Positions 9,879 to 18,244 of a DNA stretch of 61,100 bases are shown in pieces. The stretch spans positions 1 to 61,100 of the forward strand of contig NZ_JXAL01000027.1 of assembly GCF_000829465.1 (NCBI RefSeq), read 5' to 3'. Below the pieces are notes generated by a model. It did not search any database. It was not told the DNA's origin and was given only the letters and a program-made list of their open reading frames with translations. Each line of letters opens with the position of its first letter. The stretch's first letter is position 1. The DNA comes from Cohnella kolymensis (GTDB lineage: Bacteria > Bacillota > Bacilli > Paenibacillales > Paenibacillaceae). Both the position numbers and the translations under genes were made by a program.

Positions 9879-10629
9879 CGTAATGCCCTCCCAGATAAGC
9901 GGATTGGACCAGCTCGTTATCCATAATTTCCTTAGGAGAGCCGTTAGCGAGGAATTTGCCGTTAAACAGGACGGTGACGCTGTCGGATAAATCGAGCACC
10001 ATCTCCATCTTGTGTTCGATGAGCAAGATCGTTCTGCCGCCTTCTGCTTTGATTCGGCGAATGACATCCAGAATTGCCGGCACTTCTTCTACCGAAATTC
10101 CGGCCGTCGGCTCGTCAAAAAGCAGCAGGTCCGATTTCAACGCCAGCAGCATGGCGATCTCCAGCTTGCGCTGTTCACCGTGAGCAAGGCTCTTGGCCGG
10201 CGAATCGCTCTTCTTGTCCAGCATGACGGTCTCGAGCAGTGAAAAAGCTTCTTCCCTCATCCAATCGAACCTGGACAATGCGGAGAAGAAGTTATAGCGC
10301 ACACCGGACCTGGATTGCACCGCCAACCGCACGTTCTCAAGCACGGTCAGATTCGGAAACACGTTCGTAATCTGAAAGGAGCGCCCCATGCCCATCCTCG
10401 TACGGAGAGGAGGGGACAGACGTGTGATATCTGTCCCCTTGAATAGGATACTGCCTTTGGAAGGACGAAGCTGCCCGCTGATCAGATTGAACAAGGTCGT
10501 TTTTCCAGCACCGTTCGGCCCGATGATCGACTGGAAATGGTTTCGTGGAACTGTGAGATCGACGCCGTTCACAGCGGCATGGCCGCCGAAAACGACCGTC
10601 AAGTCACGGGTTTCCAAGATAGACTCCAT
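9865..10629 (-). CDS. livG: ABC transporter ATP-binding protein LivG
   Basis: ATPase subunit of 254 residues with Walker A GPNGAGKTT, the LivG-type Q-loop region GRSFQITNVFPNLTVLENV, signature LAHGEQRKLEIAM and Walker B LLLFDEPTAGI. The signature reads AHGEQ rather than SGGQ, as is usual for LivG. The start ATG at 10629 follows AAAGGTGAT. It is placed between the substrate-binding lipoprotein and livF. Confidence 0.92.
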   Translation of the reverse strand: MESILETRDLTVVFGGHAAVNGVDLTVPRNHFQSIIGPNGAGKTTLFNLISGQLRPSKGSILFKGTDITRLSPPLRTRMGMGRSFQITNVFPNLTVLENVRLAVQSRSGVRYNFFSALSRFDWMREEAFSLLETVMLDKKSDSPAKSLAHGEQRKLEIAMLLALKSDLLLFDEPTAGISVEEVPAILDVIRRIKAEGGRTILLIEHKMEMVLDLSDSVTVLFNGKFLANGSPKEIMDNELVQSAYLGGHYDDAS

Positions 10630-10644
10630 AAGATCACCTTTCTG

Positions 10645-11940
10645 CTATTTATTGTTCATAATCGGCGGCGCGGTCTCATCCATCGTCAGTTCGCGTACCA
10701 GAACCGGAACGGGATAATCGAAACCGTCCTGCTTCTCCAACTTGATCGCGTACAAGGTTTGAAGCGCTTGATGGTCCTCGGGCCGGAATTTCATCTGCCC
10801 TTTCGGAGTATCGAACGTCATGCCTTCCATGGTCTGAATGAGTTTATCCGTGTCCGTATCGCCGCCGGTTTTCTTTAGCGCTTCCACAATGGCGATGGCA
10901 GCCGTCATGCCGCCTGGGGTAAAGAGGTCCGGCACCTGCCCGCCGAAACGCTTCTTATGCTCCTCTACCAGCCATTTGTTGATATCGTTCTGCGGAAGGG
11001 TGTGGTAGTAAACGCTGAAGCCCTCCATACCGACGAGATCGTTCATGGTTTTCAGTGCTGGAATATCGGGAGCACCGGTGGAGATCTTGATCCCCTGATC
11101 CTGTACTTTCATATCCTGCAGCTGCTTCCAAGGGGAGTTCGCTCCTGCCCATACGACGAACAGATAGTCAGGCTTGGCGGAAATAATTTTCTGGATGTTC
11201 GCGGTGAAATCCGTCGCTTTGGGATCCGCGTATTGCTCGGTCACGATCGTTGCGCCGAGCTTCTCGGCCGTAGGCTTGAAGGCCGCAATGCCGTCCCGCC
11301 CGAATGCGCTGTCCGGCGCGAATGTGGCGATCTTCACACCTTGTTTGGCGATTGCCGCTGCTCCTGCCACAGCATCTTGCGACGAATTTCTCCCGGTGCG
11401 GAAAATGTATTTGTTCCAGCTGGCGCCGGTGATGCTGTCTGCTACGGCAGGCTCGACGACCATCACTTTTTTGTATTCGAGCGCAAGCGGCAGCACGGCC
11501 AGCGTATCGGCGGAGCTGGAGGAACCGACCAGGAAGTCGACTTTGTCCTCTTCCAGAAGCTTGGTCGCTTTCTGGATCGCAACGTCGGATTTCGTCTCCG
11601 TGTCTTCCACGATAAACTCAATCGCACGCCCGTTCACTTCTTTCTTGCCGTCCGTCGCGAAATCAAGCCCGAGCTCGAACCCGTTGACGGTTTGCTTGCC
11701 GTAGCTTTCGAGCGCACCGGTCAAGGATGCGAGTACTCCGACCTTAATCGGATCCTTATCGGCTGAAGCGCTTTCAACCGGCTGTGAAGCGGATGCCGAA
11801 GATGAAGGCGAGGAAGACGGCGTGTTTGAATTGCCGCTGCTTGCTGCGTTATTGCCGCCGTTGCCGCAAGCTGCTGTAAGGACAAGTACTGCAGCTAGCA
11901 CGGACGCGCCGGCGCCGCGGATGAGTTTATTCCGTAACAT
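10645..11940 (-). CDS. Branched-chain amino acid/amide-type ABC substrate-binding lipoprotein
   Basis: Solute receptor of 431 residues, anchored outside the membrane. The signal peptide ends in lipobox LTAAC, followed by a Ser/Asn/Pro-rich linker to about residue 60 and a periplasmic-binding-protein type I (LivJ/AmiC-like) fold starting at IKVGVLASLTGALESYGKQ. It is the first gene of the importer operon. A direct-repeat operator and a -10-like TATGAT lie 35-67 bases upstream, inside the end of the regulator gene. The ligand is unknown; the fold also binds amides and aromatic acids as well as amino acids. Confidence 0.9.
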   Translation of the reverse strand: MLRNKLIRGAGASVLAAVLVLTAACGNGGNNAASSGNSNTPSSSPSSSASASQPVESASADKDPIKVGVLASLTGALESYGKQTVNGFELGLDFATDGKKEVNGRAIEFIVEDTETKSDVAIQKATKLLEEDKVDFLVGSSSSADTLAVLPLALEYKKVMVVEPAVADSITGASWNKYIFRTGRNSSQDAVAGAAAIAKQGVKIATFAPDSAFGRDGIAAFKPTAEKLGATIVTEQYADPKATDFTANIQKIISAKPDYLFVVWAGANSPWKQLQDMKVQDQGIKISTGAPDIPALKTMNDLVGMEGFSVYYHTLPQNDINKWLVEEHKKRFGGQVPDLFTPGGMTAAIAIVEALKKTGGDTDTDKLIQTMEGMTFDTPKGQMKFRPEDHQALQTLYAIKLEKQDGFDYPVPVLVRELTMDETAPPIMNNK

Positions 11941-11974
11941 TGTAAAGAGAGCCCCCTTTATTCAAGATATCCTC

Positions 11975-12007
11975 ATCATAACGGGGAACAGTTACAAATG
12001 AGTTACA
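11975..12007 (-). promoter_or_regulatory. Putative SARP-type operator and promoter of the importer operon
   Basis: On the plus strand GTTACA occurs at 11991-11996 and 12002-12007, exactly 11 bp apart. Ten bases further towards the gene, the minus strand reads TATGAT (11975-11980), a good -10, and no consensus -35 is present. Repeats of one helical turn that replace the -35 box are how SARP/BTAD activators bind. The pattern GTTACAAATNNGTTACA recurs at 16811-16827. The site overlaps the last codons of the regulator gene. Confidence 0.6.
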
Positions 12008-15000
12008 TCCGACTGTAGCGATTCATACAGGTGCGTCGTCTGGATCATCGGTTTTACGCCAAGCTCGCGTTCCAGCACCTTGCAGCATTTTTGATACCAT
12101 TTTAACGCCTGGCTCCGGTTGTTCATTTTGTAATGACACCGCATCAGCAGCCGGTAGGCCTCTTCGCTGCATGAGTCCTTTTCGAGAATTTTCTCGCACC
12201 AGTTGATGGCTTGTTCATAGCGCCCCGCTTCCATGTCCAGCTTGGCCATGCGTTCGGCAGCCCGGAGAAACAGCGACTGCAGCCGTTCCCGTTCGTCCGC
12301 GCTCCAATCTTCGTACTGGCGGTCCGGCAGGTAATCTCCTTTGTACAGCTTCAGGCCTTTGTCAAGGAACGCAGCCGCTTTCTGCGGATCCTGTTCCTCC
12401 AAGCCCGCCCGGATCCAGCTTTCGAATTCCACGGTATCCAGCTCCAATCCGGAAGCCAGATTCAAGCCGTAAGAGCTTCCGTGGCGGAGAATAAAAAAAG
12501 GTGTCGATCTTGCGCGCCGCTGCGGTTCGAGTGTCGTATTCAAGGCATTGAGCGCGACTTTAAAATCGCGATTGGCGGATTTCTCGTCCAATTCGCGGAA
12601 CAGCAGCGAAATGATTTCGTCCTTGGACATAAGCTGCTGTCTTTTGCATGCAAGCAGCTGAAACAGCTCCTTTGCTTTTCCGCGCTGCCAATCCTTTTCG
12701 ACGATCGCCTTATCTCCCAGCCAGACTTGGAAACCGCCCAGCGTCTCGATGCGCAGCGCATAACCGGGATGATAAGTCATGTGCTCCATGCCGAGTCCGG
12801 TCAACAAATAATTCACATAGTGAGGCTGAATCTCCTTGGTTTGCGCCTCGATCAATAAGGGAGCCAGCTGGTACATATTGCGCGGTCCGGCCAGCGTCCG
12901 TCTTTGAATGAGAAATTCGTAATTGCCGGTTTGGGCCATTCTGAGAAAACGGTCCATGAAAAATCGGAACTGATCTTCCTTGTCCTCCTGATAGGCGATC
13001 ATCGTCTGCCAGAGTAACGTAACGGTCGCCCCGTAGCTGTCGCCGCAGCGCATATACCGTTCCAGACAGTCTCCAAATATCAAGCCGGCTTCCAAGCAGT
13101 GGCCCCCGTAAAACGCGGCGATTCCCATGGCCGAGCGAATGAGCGTCGAGAGCCACTCGTCTTTCACTTTCTCGGTCTCCGAAAGAGCGTCACGGCCGTA
13201 TTGCATCGCCATATCGTACGAACCCTCCCGGCCGTAAAGCAGACATAAGCCGAGAAGAGGTTCCGCCCTGCCTCTGGACACATTCAATCTTTCCATCATT
13301 TCGAGCGAGGTCTGATAGCACTGCAGGGACACGGCAAAATCATATTTCGGCAGAAGCTGAGCCGCATGCCCCATGCGCATCCACCCGCACGCCTCGACGA
13401 ACGGCGCATTCAAGTGAATGCCCTGCATCAAGCCGGATTGAGCAAGACGTTTGGCCTCCTCCGGATTGCCCAGCATCGACTCGATCAGCGAAAGCAAAAT
13501 GTCGGTTTCCCGGTGTGACCGGGGCAGCTGCAGGACGCCCTGCGCGCTCTCGAGCCTGCGGCTCGCTTCCATCATTTGTTTGGACTGCTTCAATCTCCCC
13601 GTGCGCAGATGCAGTCTGGCTTCAAGCAGCTCTTCCTGAAAATCGGTCCGGAGGCTGCGACAGCGCTCGTACCACAGCTCCGCATCCGCCGCCCGCCCCA
13701 GGTTCACGAGATTTTCGGCCATCAAGCTGTAAATGCGGATCAAATGATCTTGAGGGGGCGGCATCATCGCTTCCAAAATAGCGATGGCCCGTGCAAGCAG
13801 CGTTTCCGCCTTGCCGGGTTGGATCGTGTCCAAATAAATTCTGGCCTGCCCTTCCAGACCGAGGCTTTCGCTCAGTGAGTCTCCGGCAACTTCCGCAAGC
13901 TTCTCGCCTTTCAGATAACAGTCGATTGCTGTGTCATATACGCTGCGATACCGATAAATGTCCCCTTCATAAATCCACAGCATGAAATACTCATCTTTAA
14001 ACCGCTTCGGGATGCGGTCGATGTTGCCGCGCAGCTTTTCCAGCTGCCCGTTGTCGATCATATTTCTGCCGAATACGTTCAAGAGACGCGCATAATCATC
14101 CCATTCATCGGCAGCGTGAAGGTGATTCAGCGCGTTCTCGATCTGGTCGTTAGACTCGAAGTATGACGCCGCTTTCCGCTGCAATTCGGTGTAGCTTCCG
14201 GGTTTCTTTTGCAGCTGCCGAACCAGGAACTCCCGGAATAAAGGGTGATACCGATAGTTCCTTTCACCGCTATGTATGAGAAATACGTTTTGGCCGGACA
14301 GGTTCTCCAATATCGTCTTGGATTCCCGCATTCCGAACAATTGATCACAGCAGCTGCCGTCGAAATGTTCCAGAATACTTGTTTGCTCCAAAAAGGTTTG
14401 AATCTCCGGAGGCTGCTTGTCGAGCACTTCCAACGCCAAAAAACGGAACAAATCTTCCATCGTTTCCGTTTGGCTGCTGAAGATCGAAGCAATGTCGCCA
14501 TTGATATAGAGTAAGCGCTGCCAAATAAATTGAACGGCAACCGCCCAGCCTTCCGTTGTGCGGAATATTTCCTTGGCCGTCTCCGGCTGAAGCGGATAAT
14601 CGTAATAGTCGGCGAACAGGACCTCGATTTCTTCCTCCGAGAACGCCAGATCGCTCCGGCCGATGTCCAGAAGTTCTCCTTTCACCTTCATTGCCGTCAT
14701 GAAGCTCCAATTCGGCACGGTGCGTCCTGATAATACGACATGAACGTTCGCCGGCAGACGCTGGACCAGGTGCTGCATGAACAAATCGATTGCAGGCGTA
14801 TGGCCGACCAATTGGTAATCGTCAATGACTAACGTCGTGTGGCCGGGAAGGGAAATAAGCTCGTTCACTACACTCTCACACAAAACGAAAACATCGTCGC
14901 TATTTATCACATCACCGAAGCCGGGATGCAGGGTACGGATCGCTTCCACCACATACGTTAAGAAACGCGGCAGCTCACCGTCGTGTTCATCCGCCGAATA

Positions 15001-15204
15001 CCAGCATACGTCGGTTCTTTCCGAACGAAAAAAAGAACATAAAGCCGTCGTTTTCCCGTATCCGGGCTCAGCATGGACAAGCGTCATTCTATACTGCGGC
15101 ATGCGCTTCAGTTTCTTGATCAACACAGATCGGAGCAAAATGTGGTCCTTGATCTGAGGAGGGGTCAACTTGGATCTGAAGATGGTGTTTCCAGCTCTCA
15201 TCAT
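11992..15204 (-). CDS. STAND ATPase regulator with C-terminal winged helix and BTAD (SARP/MalT-like)
   Basis: Large one-component transcription factor of 1070 residues. The N terminus resembles MalT/LuxR STAND regulators (RSKLTPPQI, then Walker A AEPGYGKTT at 45-53 and VIDDYQL as Walker B). The middle is a long TPR-like helical array. The C terminus (from about 830) is not LuxR-type but an OmpR-like winged helix (LGGFQVWLGDKAIVEKDW) joined to a bacterial transcriptional activation domain ending in YHLYESL-like sequence. Such proteins multimerise on effector and ATP binding and activate from direct repeats. It lies between the acyl-CoA ligase and the importer, and matching repeats precede both. 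The start ATG-ATG at 15204 follows GGGGTGAG. The effector is unknown, perhaps the acyl-CoA product of the ligase. Confidence 0.88.
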   Translation of the reverse strand: MMRAGNTIFRSKLTPPQIKDHILLRSVLIKKLKRMPQYRMTLVHAEPGYGKTTALCSFFRSERTDVCWYSADEHDGELPRFLTYVVEAIRTLHPGFGDVINSDDVFVLCESVVNELISLPGHTTLVIDDYQLVGHTPAIDLFMQHLVQRLPANVHVVLSGRTVPNWSFMTAMKVKGELLDIGRSDLAFSEEEIEVLFADYYDYPLQPETAKEIFRTTEGWAVAVQFIWQRLLYINGDIASIFSSQTETMEDLFRFLALEVLDKQPPEIQTFLEQTSILEHFDGSCCDQLFGMRESKTILENLSGQNVFLIHSGERNYRYHPLFREFLVRQLQKKPGSYTELQRKAASYFESNDQIENALNHLHAADEWDDYARLLNVFGRNMIDNGQLEKLRGNIDRIPKRFKDEYFMLWIYEGDIYRYRSVYDTAIDCYLKGEKLAEVAGDSLSESLGLEGQARIYLDTIQPGKAETLLARAIAILEAMMPPPQDHLIRIYSLMAENLVNLGRAADAELWYERCRSLRTDFQEELLEARLHLRTGRLKQSKQMMEASRRLESAQGVLQLPRSHRETDILLSLIESMLGNPEEAKRLAQSGLMQGIHLNAPFVEACGWMRMGHAAQLLPKYDFAVSLQCYQTSLEMMERLNVSRGRAEPLLGLCLLYGREGSYDMAMQYGRDALSETEKVKDEWLSTLIRSAMGIAAFYGGHCLEAGLIFGDCLERYMRCGDSYGATVTLLWQTMIAYQEDKEDQFRFFMDRFLRMAQTGNYEFLIQRRTLAGPRNMYQLAPLLIEAQTKEIQPHYVNYLLTGLGMEHMTYHPGYALRIETLGGFQVWLGDKAIVEKDWQRGKAKELFQLLACKRQQLMSKDEIISLLFRELDEKSANRDFKVALNALNTTLEPQRRARSTPFFILRHGSSYGLNLASGLELDTVEFESWIRAGLEEQDPQKAAAFLDKGLKLYKGDYLPDRQYEDWSADERERLQSLFLRAAERMAKLDMEAGRYEQAINWCEKILEKDSCSEEAYRLLMRCHYKMNNRSQALKWYQKCCKVLERELGVKPMIQTTHLYESLQSDVTHL

Positions 15205-15258
15205 CTCACCCCGATTACCAATTTTTCCAATATAATATCATAAAATGATAGTTTCCAG

Positions 15259-15281
15259 GTTAACCCTGTGTTAACTGTAAC
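15259..15281. promoter_or_regulatory. Variant direct repeat before the STAND-BTAD regulator gene
   Basis: GTTAAC at 15259-15264 and again at 15270-15275, 11 bp apart, with TGTAAC at 15276-15281. They lie 55-77 bases before the regulator start and run into the last codons of the ligase gene. Downstream on the minus strand come TATCAT and TATGAT -10-like boxes. This may be an autoregulatory site, but it departs from the repeats at 11991 and 16811. Confidence 0.4.
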
Positions 15282-16752
15282 TCTGTACGATCCGATTGAT
15301 ATCTATTTTACCGACCGGGGTCTTGGGGAGTTCATCGACATAGAAAAATTTTTTAGGCACTTTGTACTTTCCGATCGAGCAGGCGCAATATTCTCTCAGC
15401 TGCTCCTCATCCAACTCGCTTCCTTCCAGCGTAACGACAACAGCCGCAACGACCTCTCCCCATTTGTCATCCGGCAGTCCGACGACTACCGCTTCCTTCA
15501 CCGACGGGTGCTGCCGGATCAGATGCTCCACCTCCAGCGGATATACGTTTTCTCCGCCGGTGATGATCATATCCTTTTTCCGTCCCATGATGTAAAAATA
15601 ACCGTCCTCGTCCTTTCTCCCAAGGTCTCCGGTGTGAAGCCAGCCGTCCGTAAAGGCCTGTGCGGTAGCTTCGGGAAGACGCCAATAGGACTCGAACAAA
15701 TGACCGCCGCGCAGCATGATTTCCCCGACTTCTCCCGGTTTCGTTTCTTCTCCCTCGCTGTCCGTAATCTTAATGTCATTGAGTATCATCGGCTTGCCGA
15801 CAGAACCGATCTTGATCGCAGCCATCTCAGGATGAATATAAAAATTGTTCGGCCCCGCCTCTGTGAGGCCGTAGCCTTCTTTGAAATTCAGCCCTTTGGC
15901 GACAAATGCCTGATACACCGTATGCGGACAAGGTGCGCCGCCCGACAAGAACGTATGCATCGCGGGGAAGTCCGTGGCCGCGAACAAAGGCGATTTGATA
16001 AGCATGTGATACATCGTCGGTACCAGCAGGATGATCGTACAGTGCTCCCGATTGATCAGCTCTATCGTTTTGTCCGCATCGAAAGCTTTCGACACGATGA
16101 CCGTGCCGCCGATCTGAAGAACAGGCAGCGACAGCGCATTTAATCCGCCGGTATGAAACATCGGCATATAAGTCGGTGTGATGTCATTCGATGTCAGATT
16201 CCAGCTTAAAACGGTATTGACACTGTTCCAGAAAATCGAGGCGTGAGAGAGCACCACGCCTTTCGGCTTGCCGGTAGTGCCCCCTGTGTAGATGATGGCA
16301 AAGGGATCCGAGGAATGAACCTGCTCTGTAACGGCCGGGCTGATATCGGATTGCAACGCTGCCTCGTACTCAGCGTCGCTTATGCTGATAACCTTGTACG
16401 GGGAGGCCTCGCCATCCCATAAGGTCTGCATGTCATCATGGATGACGACTGCTTTAGGCGTGCAGTCGTCCAGAATATATCGCAGTTCGTTTGCCGACAA
16501 CCGCCAATTAAGCGGTACGAAAATAGCGCCCAGTTTACCGCAGGCGAACAGCAAATCAAAATAACAGACATCATTACGGGACAGAAGCGCGACCCGATCG
16601 CCTTTGGCCACACCGTGGGACTGTAAATAACCGGCGACTCTGCAAGCCCTGATCTCCGCTTCCCGGTAGCTCCATCTTTCTCCTGTGTCGCCGTCTATAA
16701 TCGCAATATGATCGGGTGCCAACAAGCATCTTTTCTCAAACCAGTTCACCAT
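15271..16752 (-). CDS. AMP-dependent acyl-CoA synthetase/ligase
   Basis: ANL-superfamily enzyme of about 493 residues that activates a carboxylic acid to acyl-CoA via an acyl-adenylate. The P-loop is YTGGTTGKPKG, followed by EGYGLTEAG, the adenylate-binding WLHTGDLG, the hinge GRKKDMIITGGENVYP and the catalytic lysine near the end in PKTPVGKID. The open frame reaches 16839, but MVNWFEKR at 16752 matches the usual N terminus, so I start there. It is the first gene of the acyl cluster with its own operator upstream. The chain length of the substrate cannot be told from these motifs; the annotation could equally be medium-chain or aryl acid ligase. Confidence 0.88.
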   Translation of the reverse strand: MVNWFEKRCLLAPDHIAIIDGDTGERWSYREAEIRACRVAGYLQSHGVAKGDRVALLSRNDVCYFDLLFACGKLGAIFVPLNWRLSANELRYILDDCTPKAVVIHDDMQTLWDGEASPYKVISISDAEYEAALQSDISPAVTEQVHSSDPFAIIYTGGTTGKPKGVVLSHASIFWNSVNTVLSWNLTSNDITPTYMPMFHTGGLNALSLPVLQIGGTVIVSKAFDADKTIELINREHCTIILLVPTMYHMLIKSPLFAATDFPAMHTFLSGGAPCPHTVYQAFVAKGLNFKEGYGLTEAGPNNFYIHPEMAAIKIGSVGKPMILNDIKITDSEGEETKPGEVGEIMLRGGHLFESYWRLPEATAQAFTDGWLHTGDLGRKDEDGYFYIMGRKKDMIITGGENVYPLEVEHLIRQHPSVKEAVVVGLPDDKWGEVVAAVVVTLEGSELDEEQLREYCACSIGKYKVPKKFFYVDELPKTPVGKIDINRIVQSYS

Positions 16753-16810
16753 GCAGTCCACTCTCTCTATTCCCTCCAGTGTCCGGCTGCTTCTAGTAAA
16801 CAATGCGCCG

Positions 16811-16827
16811 GTTACAAATCGGTTACA
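16811..16827 (-). promoter_or_regulatory. Putative SARP-type operator upstream of the acyl-CoA ligase
   Basis: GTTACA at 16811-16816 and 16822-16827 (plus strand), again 11 bp apart, within the pattern GTTACAAATNNGTTACA shared with 11991-12007. It lies 59-75 bases before the ligase start on the minus strand. A weak -10-like TTTACT/TACTAG follows about ten bases later. Confidence 0.55.
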
Positions 16828-16857
16828 GGAGACAGCCACGTCAAAAAACCTTCTCCC

Positions 16858-16878
16858 CGCTAACCCTGCCAGTTAGCG
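16858..16878. terminator. Stem-loop between gerE and the ligase
   Basis: Perfect 7-bp inverted repeat CGCTAAC / GTTAGCG with a seven-base loop. On the minus strand a T6 run follows only about ten bases later, so it is an imperfect terminator for gerE; a GC-rich foldable stretch also lies just upstream at about 16886-16912. Confidence 0.35.
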
Positions 16879-16926
16879 AAAAAGAAGGCCTGCGCCAGCC
16901 GTTACGGCGTCAATAACTTTCTGTGC

Positions 16927-17151
16927 CTAAATCTTTAACTCCCCGAGCTTGATAAGCTCGACAACCGCTTGCGAACGACCTTTGACATTCAGCTTTTGCA
17001 TCACATTGGAGATATGGTTGCGGACCGTTTTCTCGCTGATAAACAATTGCTGCGCAATGTCGCGGGTCGTCTTGTCCTGCACGAGCAGTTCGAAGACTTC
17101 GCGCTCCCGATTCGTGAGAAGGAATTTGCTCTTGTGGTCGCTGCCTTTCAA
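16927..17151 (-). CDS. gerE: Spore germination/coat gene regulator GerE
   Basis: LuxR-type DNA-binding protein of only 74 residues, exactly the length of Bacillus subtilis GerE, with no receiver domain. The helix-turn-helix segment LLTNREREVFELLVQDKTT, then ISEKTVRNHISNVMQKLNVK and GRSQAVVELIKLGEL match GerE almost throughout. In the family it acts in the mother cell with sigma-K on late coat genes. The start is TTG at 17151 after AAGGAGG. A sigma-K-like promoter lies 63-90 bases upstream, as expected for gerE. Confidence 0.96.
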   Translation of the reverse strand: MKGSDHKSKFLLTNREREVFELLVQDKTTRDIAQQLFISEKTVRNHISNVMQKLNVKGRSQAVVELIKLGELKI

Positions 17152-17213
17152 CGTGTGTCACCCCTCCTTGCCCGGGAATGTAGTGAATACAAGGTGTGGG
17201 ATACAGTCAACTT

Positions 17214-17241
17214 TATCATATGAAAGGCTTTTTCCGGTGGT
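17214..17241 (-). promoter_or_regulatory. Putative sigma-K promoter of gerE
   Basis: Minus strand: AC (17240-17241), a 17-base spacer, then CATATGATA (17214-17222), matching the sigma-K pattern AC-N16/17-CATANNNTA. gerE is a known sigma-K target in B. subtilis. Confidence 0.65.
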
Positions 17242-17332
17242 GCGGAGGACTAGGAAAATGGGCAGGGGAGGAGAAAAAATACGCATTTGCAATCGGTGTG
17301 AATGCGGATTTATACCGGGATACAGTTGCATG

Positions 17333-17372
17333 AAAAAAGGACTGCCCGGCAAATCTGCTCAGACAATCCTTT
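17333..17372 (-). terminator. Rho-independent terminator of the YhcN-like gene
   Basis: Minus strand AAAGGATTGTCTG pairs, with G-U wobbles, to CGGGCAGTCCTTT around a 10-14-base loop and runs into T6. It lies just past the repaired stop codon at 17384, which supports that stop. Confidence 0.7.
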
Positions 17373-17383
17373 AAAGATATTAC

Positions 17384-18069
17384 TCAGTCGTTCAGGCCGC
17401 CGATGCCTGATGTTCGGGAACCGCCTTTCGTGCCTGCCCTGTCATTGTCCCCGCCATTCGCACCGGACGCTTCGGGGAAAATACGCTGCACGAGCGCGTT
17501 AAACTCATTCATGAGCCTCTGAGCGGGTGACCGTTAGCGATATCTTGTGCATAAGACTTCATACGTGTGACAAAATCCGGATTCGCGGTTACATATACAT
17601 TCTCAATCGACGGCGACATGGATTTCACGCGATTCGCGATCCGATCCTTCAAGTCTGCAGCCACATCCGATCCGCCGGTTCCGTTACCGCTGTTCGCGCT
17701 GTTGCTGCGGCTTTTGCCATTACCGCTTTTAGCGCTGCTTCTGCCCTGATTGCCGCTGCCATTCGCGCCATTACGGCTTTGCACTATGGCCACATAAGCG
17801 TTCCGGTCGGTCATCATGACATAAGCCGCATCGACGCCCGGCAGCTTAACTAACTGATCGGCAATGCGGTCGCTCATCTCCATCCGGGAATTATTATTGT
17901 TACCGTTCTTCCCGTTCCCGTCCGTATTCTGCCTCCGGTAATTGTTCGTCCCAACGCCGTCCGCACCGTTCGCATTCGGCTGTACGTTGTTGTCACCATT
18001 ATTCCCGCAACCGGACAGTACAAGAGCTGCGCCGAGCAGCATGGAGCTTATCATCAAGCCTTTACGCAC
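17384..18069 (-). CDS. YhcN/YlaJ family sporulation lipoprotein (one frameshift)
   Basis: Lipoprotein with signal peptide and lipobox VLSGC, an Asn/Gly-rich linker and the YhcN/YlaJ domain (RIADQLVKLPGVDAAYVMM, later NRVKSMSPSIENVYVTANPDF). A second low-complexity Gly/Asn/Ser stretch interrupts the domain. The frame stops at 17509, but one base inserted near 17514 lets it continue as FMNEFNALVQRIFPEA and a Gly/Asn tail to TGA at 17384. This gives 228 residues and ends next to a terminator. I therefore treat the early stop as an indel. Members sit in the forespore membrane or spore cortex region, and the promoter upstream looks sigma-G-dependent. The molecular function is unknown. Confidence 0.82.
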
Positions 18070-18115
18070 GAATTGAACCCCCTTCTATACGAGTACGGTA
18101 ATCTCCGCCAGAATA

Positions 18116-18146
18116 TAGATTGCGCTTGCAGGGGGGCAGTTATGCA
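18116..18146 (-). promoter_or_regulatory. Putative sigma-G/sigma-F promoter of the YhcN-like gene
   Basis: Minus strand TGCATA (18141-18146), an 18-base spacer, then CAATCTA (18116-18122), close to the forespore patterns TGMATA and CATACTA. It is about 47 bases before the start codon. Confidence 0.5.
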
Positions 18147-18217
18147 GATTGTTCCAATTCGCGCTTTGTTAACGCTTATGTGCGGTGTCGGAATTGCATA
18201 ATTATGCGTGATAAATC

Positions 18218-18244
18218 AAAGCCCCTTCCATGGGAAAGGGCTTT
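18218..18244 (-). terminator. Terminator of the first ROK gene
   Basis: AAAGCCCCTTCC / GGAAAGGGCTTT with one mismatch and a three-base loop, overlapping the ROK stop codon; the minus strand continues GATTTATC. Confidence 0.65.

Noticed and set aside
2000..12000. Sigma-54 (-24/-12) promoters near rpoN, citrate synthase and the importer operon
   Set aside because: I looked for TGGCAC-N5-TTGC in the upstream regions and saw none close enough, though an activator gene with GAFTGA is present.
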